NCBI GenBank assembly: GCA_005503085.1
Contig: SCOI01000001.1
Span: 62,001-126,000, forward strand
From: Burkholderiales bacterium C2
GTDB taxonomy: Bacteria > Pseudomonadota > Gammaproteobacteria > Burkholderiales > Burkholderiaceae_C
Reading direction: 5' to 3'
Length of the DNA stretch: 64,000 bases
Part shown: positions 41,381 through 53,000 of the stretch, in pieces
Numbering within the stretch: position 1 is the first letter of the stretch
Layout: the number at the start of each line of letters is the position of its first letter
Made by a program: the position numbers and the translations under genes
The notes under the pieces: model-generated
What the model was told of the DNA's origin: nothing
What the model saw: only the letters and a program-made list of their open reading frames with translations
Databases searched by the model: none

Positions 41381-42421
41381 CTATTGACCACGCTGGTATT
41401 TGTTGACGGCGCGATTATGCGCGGCCAGGTCCTCGCTGAACTCGCTGCTGCCGTCGCCCCGGGCGACGAAGTACAGCGCTTTGCTGGCCGGCGGATGCAG
41501 CGTGGCCTGCAACGAGGCCACGCCGGGCATCGCAATCGGCGTCGGCGGCAGGCCGCCGCGGGTGTAGGTGTTGAAAGGGGTGTCCGTCTGCAGGTCGCGG
41601 CGGCGCAGATTGCCGTCGAAAGCCTCGCCGAGACCGTAGATCACGGTCGGGTCGGTCTGCAGCGGCATGCCGATGCGCAAGCGGTTGATGAAGACCGAGG
41701 CCACCAGGCCGCGGTCGGCCGCCGCGCCGGTCTCCTTCTCGACGATGGAGGCCAGGATCAGGGCCTCGTCGAGGCTCTTCAGCGGCAGGCCGTCGGCGCG
41801 GCCGGCCCAGGCCGATTCCAACCGGCGGGCCATCGCCGCATGGGCGCGCTTGAGCACGGTCAGGTCGCTGACGCCGCGGCTGTAGGCATAGGTGTCGGGG
41901 AAGAAGCGGCCTTCGGCCGGCATGCCGGGCGCGCCCAGCGCCGCCATGATCTGGGCCTCGCTCATGCCGGCCGTGGCCGGTTTGAGCGCCGGCGCCTTGG
42001 CCAGCGCGGCGCGGAACTGGCGGAAGGTCCAGCCCTCGATCAGGCGCACGACCTCCAGCACCTCGTCGCCGCGCACCATCTTGTTCAGCAGATCGCGAGG
42101 CGTCGCGCCCTGGTGGATCTCATAGCTGCCGGCGCGGATCTGGCGCGCCTGTCCCGACCAGCGGAACCACTGATAGAGCAGCCGCGCATCGGTGGCGACA
42201 CCCGCCGCCACCCAGGCCTGGGCCACCTGCTGCGGTGTGCTGCCCGGCTCGACGGACAGCTCCACCGCCGGCTTGTCCAGCGCCAGCGGCTGGTCCAGCC
42301 ACCACCAGGCCGCGCCGGCGCCCGCCCCGGCCAGACCCAGGGCCAGCAGCAGCAGGCTCAGCAGCCAGCCCACGGCGCCGAGACCGGCGGAGCGTTTTCT
42401 TCTGTTGCGATGGCGGGCCAA
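41381..42421 (-). CDS. mltG: Endolytic murein transglycosylase
   Basis: A 346-residue YceG/MltG protein that cleaves nascent glycan strands and sets their length. N-terminal anchor [23 protein letters not shown]; LysM-like region [19 protein letters not shown]; catalytic domain with [28 protein letters not shown] (catalytic Glu) and [18 protein letters not shown]. No ATG is available; TTG 42421 gives a standard N-terminus. Divergent from ygfZ; first gene of mltG-tmk-holB-pilZ-tatD-ankyrin. Confidence 0.93.
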   Translation of the reverse strand: MARHRNRRKRSAGLGAVGWLLSLLLLALGLAGAGAGAAWWWLDQPLALDKPAVELSVEPGSTPQQVAQAWVAAGVATDARLLYQWFRWSGQARQIRAGSYEIHQGATPRDLLNKMVRGDEVLEVVRLIEGWTFRQFRAALAKAPALKPATAGMSEAQIMAALGAPGMPAEGRFFPDTYAYSRGVSDLTVLKRAHAAMARRLESAWAGRADGLPLKSLDEALILASIVEKETGAAADRGLVASVFINRLRIGMPLQTDPTVIYGLGEAFDGNLRRRDLQTDTPFNTYTRGGLPPTPIAMPGVASLQATLHPPASKALYFVARGDGSSEFSEDLAAHNRAVNKYQRGQ

Positions 42422-42469
42422 GACCTGAGCTTTCCGAAGGTGATGTGGGCGCTGATGATAATCGGGGCC

Positions 42470-43420
42470 ATGAGCGAACCCACCCACACCACTTCCACCA
42501 TCACCGGCGGCGCGCTGCGCCTGGCCGACTGGGGCCTGATGCGCGCCCAGGGCGAGGAAGCCGCCAAGTTTCTGCACGGCCAGCTGACCCAGGACATCGC
42601 GCTGCAGCCCCTCGATCAGGCCCGGCTGGCCGGGTACTGCTCGGCCAAGGGCCGGTTGCTGGCCACCTTGCTGGCCGTCAAGAACACCGGCGATGAGCTG
42701 CTGCTGGCCCTGCCGGCCGAGCTGCTGGCGCCGACCCTGAAGCGGCTCTCGATGTTTGTGCTGCGCGCCAAGTGCAGGCTCAGCGATGCCAGCGCCGACT
42801 GGGCGCTGTGGGGCCTGGCCGGCCCGGCGGCCAGCGCCTGGCTGGGCGAGGCCGCGCCGGCCGAGGTCTGGGGCGTGGCCCGCGTCGGCACGGCCCTGGT
42901 CGTGAAACTGCCCGAGGCCGCCGGCGGAGCGGCCCGCTACGCGCTGCTGCAGCCGGCGCAGGACCCGGCCCCCGCCCTGCCCGCGCTGGCCGAGGCCGAC
43001 TGGCAATGGCTGGAAGTGCAGGCCGGCCTGGCCTGGGTGCGCGGCGCGACGGTCGAGCAGTTCGTGCCGCAGATGCTCAATCTAGAGCTGCTGGGCGGGG
43101 TGAACTTCCAGAAGGGCTGCTATCCCGGCCAGGAGGTGGTGGCGCGCAGCCAGTACCGCGGCACGGTCAAGCGCCGCACCTTGATGTTTGCCGCCGAGGG
43201 CGCTGCCCAGGCGGTGATCGGCCAGGAGCTGTTCCACAGCCAAGACCCTGCCCAGCCAGCCGGCCTGGTCGCGGCCGTGGCGCGGCGCGAAGGCCAGACC
43301 CTGCTGCTGGCCGAGGTCAAGCTGGCGGCGCTGGAGGCCGGCAGCCTGCATCTGGGCAGCGCCGAGGGCCCGGCGCTGAGTCCGCGCGCGCTCCCTTATC
43401 CGGTGGGCGAGCCGCAGTGA
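42470..43420 (+). CDS. ygfZ: Folate-binding iron-sulfur-cluster maintenance protein YgfZ
   Basis: A 316-residue GcvT-related protein that binds tetrahydrofolate and supports repair of certain iron-sulfur enzymes and MiaB. The diagnostic motif is VNFQKGCYPGQEVVARSQYRG with the essential Cys; N-terminal FLHGQLTQDIALQPLDQARLAGYCSAKGR is typical. ATG 42470 chosen by family start; the frame stays open far upstream across tmk and mltG as a shadow. Its stop overlaps the GTG of the DUF4936 gene. Confidence 0.94.
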   Translation: MSEPTHTTSTITGGALRLADWGLMRAQGEEAAKFLHGQLTQDIALQPLDQARLAGYCSAKGRLLATLLAVKNTGDELLLALPAELLAPTLKRLSMFVLRAKCRLSDASADWALWGLAGPAASAWLGEAAPAEVWGVARVGTALVVKLPEAAGGAARYALLQPAQDPAPALPALAEADWQWLEVQAGLAWVRGATVEQFVPQMLNLELLGGVNFQKGCYPGQEVVARSQYRGTVKRRTLMFAAEGAAQAVIGQELFHSQDPAQPAGLVAAVARREGQTLLLAEVKLAALEAGSLHLGSAEGPALSPRALPYPVGEPQ

Positions 43421-43710
43421 GCAGCGCCGTCCAGGCCGAGCTCTATATCTATTACAAGCTCGGCCCGGCGCAGGCCGAGGCCGCACTGGCGGCCTTCGAG
43501 CAGGCCCGGGGCGAGGCGCCGGTGCGGCTGCTGCAGCGCCGCGATGACGATGCAGCCCTGCTGACCTGGATGGAGGTCTACGGCCCGGATGTGGCCCAGG
43601 CCCAGCTCGTGGAACAGCGTATCGCCGCCGTGATGGCGCCGTTCGCTGTCGGGGCCCGGCACCGCGAGGTCTTTGCGGCACTGAGCCCGGCGGCCAGCCC
43701 GGCGAAGTAA
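43417..43710 (+). CDS. DUF4936-family protein
   Basis: A 97-residue protein of the small DUF4936 family (LYIYYKLGPAQAEAALAAFEQARG; RRDDDAALLTWMEVY). The family is confined largely to Burkholderiales and usually follows ygfZ. It looks like a ferredoxin-like alpha/beta fold; function is unknown. GTG start overlaps the ygfZ stop (GTGA), so the two are coupled. Confidence 0.88.
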   Translation: MSSAVQAELYIYYKLGPAQAEAALAAFEQARGEAPVRLLQRRDDDAALLTWMEVYGPDVAQAQLVEQRIAAVMAPFAVGARHREVFAALSPAASPAK

Positions 43711-44069
43711 GAAACAGTCAGTCAAAGCGGCTGTTTTTGGGGCGATCAGCGCCCGCCCAGGCCCTCTAGCATGCGGACGATGGAAAGATCGCGGCCATGC
43801 GCCGGTAGCGCCAGCAGCCCAGTTCCCCGGCCATTGCGCCCGGCGGATCTGCCGTCACGCTCAAGTTTGCCGGTGCCTGTCCGAAATCCGACCATAGGCC
43901 ATCGTAGGTAGATCACCTGCAAGGCGTTCGCAAGCGACTCGCGTCCCGGCAAGGGCTGCGAGCCGGAACGCCGTCGCAGCCCTGATCGACTCGCGTGCTG
44001 CCGGAATTTCTGCCCTGCGCAAGCCATCGTGATGCGTGGGGCCCAACTTACATGCTCCTGGAGCTGACC
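43711..44069. other. Intergenic leader before the giant repeat gene, with a strong hairpin
   Basis: This 359-bp gap is the longest gene-free stretch in the window. At its left end AAACAG (43712-43717) and CTGTTT (43731-43736) could make a weak hairpin with a T-run, a possible terminator for ygfZ-DUF4936. At 43953-43982 a 9-bp perfect stem (GGGCTGCGA / TCGCAGCCC) with an inner CGG/CCG stem and a four-base loop lies about 90 bases before the giant gene. A 10-bp direct repeat, CGACTCGCGT, flanks it (43935-43944 and 43987-43996). I see no recognisable riboswitch. The short minus-strand open frames here look non-coding. Confidence 0.5.
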
Positions 44070-47000
44070 ATGGCCTCTCTCATCGAGAACCTCAGTACTG
44101 CGCAAATTGCCGCCCTGTCCACCAGCACCCTGTCAAAGCTGGGGAGCGCCGATTGGGCGGCGTTCAGTACCGAACAGATCCAGGCGCTGACCACCAGCCA
44201 GTTCAACTACCTGACCACCAACGCGGTGGCCCAGCTGTCGACCGCCCAGTTCGCGGTGATACAGACCGAAGACCTGCGCATGCTCAGCACGCAGGCGGTC
44301 AAGGTCATCAGCAGCGCCCAGATCGACGCGATGGGCTCCGAGCAGTTCGGTGCGCTGAAGACCCAGCAGGTCAGCGCCTTCTCGACGGCCCAGCTCGGCA
44401 GCTTCGGCAGCGATGACATCAGCGCGCTGGCCAGCGAGCAGATCCGCGCGCTGACCAGCAACCAGGTCTCCAATTTGTCGACCCACCAGGTCGCCAACCT
44501 GACCAGCGAGGACTTGCAGGCCCTGAAGACCGAGCAGGTGCGCGCGCTGAACTCGGCCCAGGTCGGCGGCCTGAGCAGCGAAAACATCGTCGCCTTGCAA
44601 AGCCAGCAGGTCGCGGCGCTGGGCTCGACCCAGGTCGGCGGCCTCGGTACGGCGCAGCTGGCCGCGATGGAATCGGCCGATCTGCGAGCGCTGGGCACGG
44701 GCGCCCTGCGGGCGCTGAGCACGGCTCAGCTTGACAGTCTGGGCTCCGACCAGATCGCGGCACTGGCCACCCAGCAGGTGGCCGCCTTGACGACCACTCA
44801 GCTGGCCAACCTCAGCAGCGAAGACCTGGCCGCCTTCAGCAGCGAGCAGGTCCGCGCCCTGAGCACCGGCCAGATCGCCGGTCTGGGCAGCGCTCAGCTC
44901 GCCAACCTGACCAGCGAGGACTTGCAGGCCTTCAAGACCGAGCAGGTGCGCGCGCTGGGTTCGGCCCAGCTGGGCGCGTTGAGCACCGAAAACATCGTGG
45001 CGCTGCAGACCCAGCAGGTCGCGGCCCTGGGTTCGACCCAGGTCGGTGGCTTGGAGACGGAACAACTGGCCGCGATGGAATCGGCCGATCTGCGCGCCAT
45101 CAGCACCGCCGCGCTGCGCGCCTTCTCCAGCGCCCAGCTCGACAGCCTGGCCTCCGAACAGATTGCCGGCCTGGCCACCCAGCAGGTGGCCGGGCTGTCC
45201 ACCTCGCAGCTGGCCAATCTGGCCAGCGAGGACTTGAGCGCGCTGGGCAGCGAACAGCTGCGTGCGCTGAGCACCGGCCAGATCGCCGGCCTGAGCACCG
45301 GCCAGCTCGCCAACCTGACCAGCGAGGACTTGCAGGCCCTGAAGACCGAGCAGGTGCGTGCGCTGGGCTCGGCCCAGCTGGGTGCGCTGAGCACCGAGAA
45401 CATCGCTGCGCTGCAAAGCCAGCAGGTCGCGGCCCTGGGCTCGGCCCAGGTCGGCGGTCTGGAAACCGAGCAACTGGCCGCGATGGAGTCGGCCGATCTG
45501 CGCGCGCTGAACACCGCCGCACTGCGCGCGCTGTCCACCGCCCAGCTCGACAGCCTCGCTTCCGAGCAGATCGCGGCGCTGGCCACCGGCCAGGTCGTCG
45601 CCTTGTCGACCGGCCAGCTGGCCGCGATGAGCAGCGAGGACCTCGCCGCGCTGGGCAGCGATCAGGTGCGCGCCTTGGGCACCGGCCAGATTGCCGGGCT
45701 CACGACGGCCCAGCTGGCCACGATCACCAGCGAGGATCTGCAGGCGCTGAAGACCGAACAGATCCGCGCGCTGGGCTCGGCCCAGCTGGGTGCGCTGTCC
45801 AGCGAGAACATCGTCGCGCTGCAAAGCCAGCAGGTCGCGGCGCTGGGCTCGGCCCAGGTCGGCGGTCTTGAGACCGATCAGCTCGCCGCGATGGAGTCGG
45901 CCGACCTGCGCGCGCTGAACACCGCCGCCTTGCGCGCCCTGTCCACCGCCCAGATCGACGGCCTGGGCACGGAACAGCTGGCGGGCCTGGCAACCGGCCA
46001 GGTCGCCACGCTGTCCACCCAGCAGCTGGCCAACCTCAGCAGCGAGGATCTCGCCGCTTTGACCAGCGACCAGATTCGCGCCTTGGGCACCGGCCAGATC
46101 GCCGGCCTGAGCACGGCCCAGCTGGCGACTATCACCAGCGAAGACCTGCAGGCGCTGAAGACCGATCAGATTCGCGCCCTGGGTTCGGCCCAGCTGGGCG
46201 CGCTGTCCACCGAGAACATCGAAGACCTGCAAACCCAGCAGGTCGCGGCACTGAGCTCGTCCCAGGTCGCCGGTCTGAGCACCGACCAGTTGGTGGCCAT
46301 GGAGTCGGATGATCTGCGCGCGCTGAGCACCGCCGCCTTGCGCGCCCTCTCCACCGCCCAGCTCGACGCCCTGGGCACGGACCAGATCGCCGCACTGAGC
46401 TCGGCCCAGATCGCCGCGCTGAGCTCCGCACCGCAGCTGGGCAACCTCAGCAGCGAAGACCTGAGCGCGCTGACCAGCGACCAGATCCGCGCCCTGAGCA
46501 CCAGCCAGATCGCCGGGCTCACGACGGCCCAGGTCTCGACCCTGGCCAGCGATGATCTGCAGGCCCTGAAGACCGAGCAGATCCGCGCCCTGGGCTCGGC
46601 CCAGCTCGGCGCCCTGGCCTCGGAGAACATCGTCGCGCTGCAGAGCCAGCAGGTCGCGGCCCTGGGTTCCGCCCAGGTCGGCGGCCTGGAAACCGATCAA
46701 CTGGCCGCGATGGAATCGGCCGATCTGCGGGCAATGAACACGGCCGCGCTGCGCGCCCTGTCGACCGCGCAGATTGATGGCCTGAGCACCGATCAGCTGG
46801 CCGGTCTGGCAACAGCACAGGTAGCCGCCCTGTCCACCACCCAGCTGGCCAACCTGAGCAGCGATGACTTCGCCGCCTTCACCAGCGACCAGGTCCGCGC
46901 ACTGAGCACCGGCCAGATCGGTGGGCTCACGACGGCCCAGGTCTCCACCATTGCCAGCGACGATCTGCAGGCCTTCAAGACCGAGCAGATCCGCGCTCTG

Positions 47001-50000
47001 GGCTCGGCCCAGCTCGGCGCGCTGTCCACAGAAAGCATCGTCGCGATGCAGACCCAGCAAGTCGCAGCTCTGGGCTCGGCCCAGGTCGGCGGTCTGGAAA
47101 CCGACCAGCTCGCGGCGATGGAGTCGGCCGACCTGCGTGCGATGAACACGGCCGCCTTGCGTGCCCTGTCCACCGTCCAGCTCGACAGCCTGGCCTCCGA
47201 GCAGATCGGTGCGCTGGCCACGGCCCAGGTCGCTGCGCTGTCGACCGTCCAGCTGGCCAATATGAGCAGCGAAGATCTGGCGGCGCTGACCAGCGACCAG
47301 GTGCGTGCCTTGAGCACCGGCCAGATCGGCGGGCTCACGACGGGCCAGATGGCCAACATCACCAGTGAGGATCTGCAGGCCTTCAAGACCGAGCAGATCC
47401 GCGCCCTGGGCTCGGCCCAGCTCGGTGCCCTCGCCTCGGAGAACATCGTTGCGCTGCAAAGCCAGCAAGTGGCGGCCCTGGGCTCGGCCCAGGTCGGCGG
47501 TCTGGAGACCGACCAGCTGGCCGCGATGGAATCGGCCGATCTGCGGGCGATGAACACGGCCGCCTTGCGCGCCCTGAGCACCGCGCAGATCGACGGCCTG
47601 AGCACTGATCAGCTGGCCGGGCTGGCCACGGCCCAAGTGGCCGCCCTGTCCACCACCCAGCTGGCCAATCTGAGCAGCGAGGATCTCGCCGCGCTGACCA
47701 GCGATCAGGTCCGCGCGCTGACCACCGGTCAGCTCGGTGGTCTGAGTACGGCTCAGCTGGCCAATTTCACCAGCGAGGATCTGCAGGCACTGAAGACCGA
47801 GCAGATCCGTGCGCTGGGCTCGGCCCAGCTCGGCGCCCTGAGCACGGAGAATATTGCTGCGCTGCAGACCCAGCAGGTCGCTGCCCTGGGCTCGGCCCAG
47901 GTCGCTGGCTTGGAGACGGAGCAACTGGCCGCCATGGAATCGGCCGACCTGCGCGCGATGAACACGGCCGCCTTGCGCGCCCTGAGCACCGCCCAGATCG
48001 ACGGGCTGAGCTCGGAGCAGATTGCCGCACTGTCCACCCAGCAGATCGCCGCGCTGAGTTCGGCCCCGCAGCTGGGCAATCTCAGCAGCGATGATCTGAG
48101 CGCGCTGACCAGCGACCAGATCCGTGCGCTGAGCACCGCTCAAATCGCCGGGCTCACGACGGGCCAGATGGCCACGATCACCAGCGAAGATCTGCAGGCC
48201 TTCAAGACCGAGCAGATCCGCGCCCTGGGCTCGGCCCAGCTGGGTGCGCTGAGCAGCGAGAACATCGTTGCGCTGCAAAGCCAGCAAGTCGCAGCCCTGG
48301 GTTCCGCCCAAGTCGGCGGCCTGGAGACCGATCAACTGGCGGCCATGGAGTCGGCCGACCTGCGTGCGATGAACACGGCCGCCTTGCGCGCCCTGAGCAC
48401 CGCGCAGATCGACGGCCTGAGCACCGATCAGCTGGCCGGTCTGGCCACCGTGCAGGTTGCGTCCCTGTCCACCACCCAACTGGCCAATCTGAGCAGCGAT
48501 GACTTCGCCGCCTTCACCAGCGACCAGGTCCGCGCACTGACCACGGCCCAGATCGGTGGCCTGAGCACCGCCCAGGTCTCCACCATCGCCAGCGATGATC
48601 TGCAAGCCTTCAAGACCGAGCAGATCCGCGCTCTGGGCTCGGCCCAGCTCGGTGCGCTGTCCACAGAAAGCATCGTCGCGCTGCAGACCCAGCAAGTCGC
48701 GGCCCTGGGCTCGGCCCAGGTCGGCGGGCTTGAAACCGACCAGCTCGCGGCGATGGAGTCGGCCGACCTGCGCGCGATGAACACGGCCGCCTTGCGTGCC
48801 CTGTCCACCGCCCAGCTCGACAGCCTGGCCTCCGAACAGATCGGTGCACTGGCCACGGCCCAGGTCGCTGCGCTGTCGACCACCCAGCTGGCCAATATGA
48901 GCAGCGAGGACCTCGCGGCGCTGACCAGCGATCAGGTGCGTGCGCTGAGCACCGGTCAGATCGGTGGCCTGAGCACCGGCCAGATGGCCAATCTGACCAG
49001 CGAAGACCTGCAGGCGCTGAAGACCGAGCAGGTCCGCGCGCTGGGCTCGGCCCAGTTGGGCGCCCTCTCCTCGGAGAACATCGTTGCCTTGCAAAGCCAG
49101 CAGGTCGCGGCTCTGGGCTCGGCCCAGGTCGGCGGCCTGGAAACCGATCAACTGGCCGCGATGGAATCGGCCGATCTGCGGGCAATGAACACGGCCGCGC
49201 TGCGCGCCCTGTCCACCGCCCAGATCGATGGCCTCAGTACCGATCAGCTGGCCGGCCTGGCAACGGCGCAAGTGGCGTCCCTGTCCACCACCCAGCTGGC
49301 CAATCTGAGCAGCGATGACTTTGCCGCCTTCACCAGCGACCAGGTCCGCGCACTGACCACGGCACAGATCGGCGGCCTGAGCACTGCCCAGGTCTCCACC
49401 ATCGCCAGCGACGATCTGCAGGCCTTCAAGACCGAGCAGATCCGCGCTCTGGGCTCGGCCCAGCTCGGTGCGCTGAGCACCGAGAGCATCGTCGCGCTGC
49501 AGACCCAGCAAGTCGCGGCCCTGGGCTCGGCCCAGGTCGGCGGGCTTGAAACCGACCAGCTCGCGGCGATGGAGTCGGCCGACCTGCGTGCGATGAACAC
49601 GGCCGCTTTGCGCGCCCTGTCCACCGCCCAGCTCGACAGCCTGGCCTCCGAGCAGATCGGCGCGCTGGCCACGGCCCAGGTCGCTGCGCTGTCGACCACC
49701 CAGCTGGCCAATATGAGCAGCGAGGATCTGGCGGCACTGACCAGCGACCAGGTGCGTGCCTTGAGCACCGGCCAGATCGGCGGGCTCACGACGGCTCAGA
49801 TGGCCAATCTGACCAGCGAAGACCTGCAAGCGCTGAAGACCGAACAGGTCCGCGCGCTGGGCTCGGCTCAGCTCGGCGCCCTCTCCTCGGAGAACATCGT
49901 TGCCTTGCAAAGCCAGCAGGTTGCGGCCCTGGGCTCGGCCCAGGTCGGCGGCCTGGAGACCGATCAACTGGCCGCGATGGAATCCGCCGATCTGCGCGCA

Positions 50001-53000
50001 ATGAACACGGCTGCGCTGCGCGCCCTGAGCACCGCGCAGATCGATGGCCTCAGCACCGATCAGCTGGCCGGCCTGGCCACGGCCCAAGTGGCCGCGCTGT
50101 CCACCACCCAGCTGGCCAATCTGAGCAGCGATGACTTTGCCGCCTTCACCAGCGACCAGGTCCGCGCACTGACCACGGCACAGATCGGCGGCCTGAGCAC
50201 CGCCCAGGTCTCCACCATCGCCAGCGATGATCTGCAGGCCTTCAAGACCGAGCAGATCCGCGCTCTGGGCTCGGCCCAGCTCGGTGCGCTGAGCACAGAA
50301 AGCATCGTCGCGATGCAGACCCAACAGGTCGCGGCCCTGGGCTCGGCCCAGGTCGGCGGTCTGGAAACCGACCAGCTCGCGGCGATGGAGTCTGCCGACC
50401 TGCGCGCGATGAACACGGCCGCCTTGCGCGCCCTGTCCACCGCCCAGCTCGACAGCCTGGCTTCCGAGCAGATCGGTGCGCTGGCTACGGCCCAGGTCGC
50501 TGCGCTGTCGACCGTCCAGCTGGCCAATATGAGCAGCGAGGACCTCGCGGCGCTGACCAGCGACCAGGTGCGCGCCTTGGGTACCGGCCAGATTGCCGGG
50601 CTCTCGACGGCTCAGCTGGCTACGATCACCAGCGAGGACTTGCAAGCGCTGAAGACCGAGCAGATCCGTGCCCTGGGCTCGGCCCAGCTCGGCGCGCTGA
50701 GCAGCGAAAACATCGCCGCGCTGCAGACCCAGCAGGTCGCGGCCCTGGGTTCCGCCCAGGTCAGCGGTCTTGAAACCGACCAGCTCGCGGCCATGGAATC
50801 GGCCGACCTGCGTGCGATGAACACGGCCGCGCTGCGGGCGCTGAGCACCGCCCAGCTCGACAGCCTGGCCTCCGAGCAGATCGGCGCACTGGCCACCGGT
50901 CAGGTGGCGGCCTTGTCGACCACCCAACTGAGCAGCATGAGCAGCGAGGACCTGGCCGCGCTGAGCAGCGACCAGCTGCGTGCACTGAGCACCGGTCAGA
51001 TCGTCAGCCTGAGCACGGCCCAACTGGCCAACATCACCAGCGAGGACCTGCAAGCGCTGAAGACCGAACAGATCCGCGCGCTGAGCTCGGCTCAGCTGGC
51101 GGCCCTGTCGACCGAGAACATCGAGGATCTGCAGACCCAGCAAGTCGCGGCCCTGGGCTCGGCCCAGGTCGCCGGCCTGAACACCGACCAGTTGCTGGCG
51201 ATGGAGTCCGAAGACCTGCGTGCACTGTCGACCGCCGCCGTCCGTGCGCTGTCGACCGCACAGCTCGACAGCCTGGGCTCGGCAGAGATCTCGGTGCTGC
51301 AGACCGCGCAGGTGGCCGCGCTGTCCACCACCCAGCTGGCCAATCTGAGCAGCGAGGATCTGGCCGGACTGAGCAGTGACCAGGTGCGTTCGCTGAGCAC
51401 CGGCCAGCTCGGCGGGCTCACCACCGCCCAGATGGCCACGCTGACCAGCGAGGATCTGCAGGCCCTGAAGACCGAACAGGTGCGGGCGCTGAGCTCGGCC
51501 CAGATCGGCGCGCTGTCAACCGAGAACATCGAGGCCTTGCTGACCCAGCAGGTCGCCGCCCTGAGCTCGGGCCAGATCGCCGGCCTGGGCACCGCCCAGA
51601 TCGAGGCGATGCAGACGGCCGATGTGTCGTCCATCACCTCGGCGGCGCTGCGCGGCCTGACGACGGCGCAGTTCGAGGCCTTCAGCTCGGCCCAGATCGG
51701 CGCATTGACCGGCGCTCAGATCGCCGGCCTGGGCACGGCCCAGATCAGCGGTCTGACCACCGAGGACCTGAACGCCTTCCGCACCGACCAGTTCGCCGGC
51801 CTCTCGTCGGTGCAGCTGGCCAGCCTGTCGACCTTGCAGGTCTCGTCGCTGGAAACTGCGGATCTGCAGGCCATCAGCTCGGCCAGCATCCGGGCGCTGA
51901 CCACCGGCCAGCTGTCGGTGCTGAGCTCCGAGCAGATCGTCGCGCTGAGCAGCAACCAGATCGGTGCGCTGAGCTCGGCCCAGGCATCGGGCCTGACCAC
52001 GCAGCAAATCGTCGCGATCGAGACCGCCGACATCGGCGCCCTCGGCACGGCCACCCTGCGTGCGCTCGCCACCGACCGGATCGAGGCGCTGAGCTCCGAG
52101 CAGGTCGCGGCACTCAGCGTGGCCCAGGCGAGCGCGCTGAGCTCGGCCCAGATCAACACCCTGGCCACCGAGGATCTGAACGCGCTGGGCACCCAGCACT
52201 TCGCGGCGCTGACCTCGGTGCAAATCCAGGGCCTGGCCACCGCGCAAGTCCTGGCGCTTGAATCGCAGGATCTGCGTGCGATCAATATCTTCAGCCTGCG
52301 AGCCCTCAGCACCGAGCAACTCGGCGCGCTGAGCACCGAGCAGATGACTCAGCTGAGCAATCTGCAGCTCGGCGCACTGAGCACGGCCCAGGTCGCTTCG
52401 CTGGCCACCGAGGATGTGGCAGCGCTGAGCAGCAGCCAGGTCACGGCGCTGACCTCATCTCAGCTCGGCGCCATGGGCACCCACCAGATTGCGGCGCTGG
52501 ACAGCGAGGACATCGCGGCCATCAGCACGGCCAATCTGCGTGCACTGGACTCGGCGGACTTCAACGCGCTGAGCAGCGGCCAGATCGAAGCCTTGGGCAG
52601 TGCACAGTGGGCGGCCATCAGCAGCGCCCAGGTCCAAGGCATCGAGACGGCGGATCTGCAGGCGATCGCGACCGAAGAGCTGCGTGCTCTGAGCACGGCG
52701 GCCCTGCGCAGCCTGTCGACCGAGCATATCGAGGCCCTGAGCACCGAGCAGGTCGCCGCGCTGAGCACCCAGCAGGTGGCGGGTCTGAGCACGATACAGG
52801 TCACCGCGCTGGAAACGGCCGACATCGTCGCGATGAGCACCGCCCAGGTCGCCAGCCTGAGCTCCGTGCAGGTCGGGGCACTGGAGACCGAGCACATCCG
52901 TGCTCTGGCCACCGAGGACATCACGGCACTGAGCACCGGCCAGATTGACGGGCTGAGCACCGCGCAGATCGTGTCCTTCGCCACCGAGCAGATCCAGGGC

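Larger units (their letters stand above)
44499..51440 (+). repeat. Higher-order 408-bp repeat: 17 copies of a 17-octapeptide superunit
   Basis: Each copy begins with an octapeptide of the type LTSEDLQA or IASDDLQA followed by [LF]KTEQ[VI]RA. The Leu codon of the DLQA motif recurs at 44514, 44922, 45330, 45738, 46146, 46557, 46965, 47373, 47781, 48192, 48600, 49008, 49416, 49824, 50232, 50640, 51048 and 51456. Intervals are 408 bp fifteen times and 411 bp twice, the 411s being the copies with the inserted residue. An eighteenth partial copy starts at 51441, after which the 17-unit register is lost. Upstream of 44499 about 17 diverged octapeptides precede the first copy. Confidence 0.93.

Noticed and set aside
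41376-41535. Longer thymidylate kinase start at 41535
   Set aside because: The extra residues lie inside the mltG coding region, are Arg/Ser/Pro-rich and precede the conserved N-terminus [12 protein letters not shown] 41376 or 41391 fits the family.
43746-44105. Minus-strand open frames of 61 to 119 residues in the leader of the giant gene
   Set aside because: No ribosome site, no recognisable domain, Arg/Gly/Ser-rich low-information sequence, and one overlaps the start of the giant gene.
44133-51143. A 2336-residue open frame on the minus strand across the giant repeat gene
   Set aside because: It is a mirror of the repeated codon pattern; the plus frame has a ribosome site, an in-phase octapeptide, a C-terminal domain and a terminator, while the minus frame has none of these.
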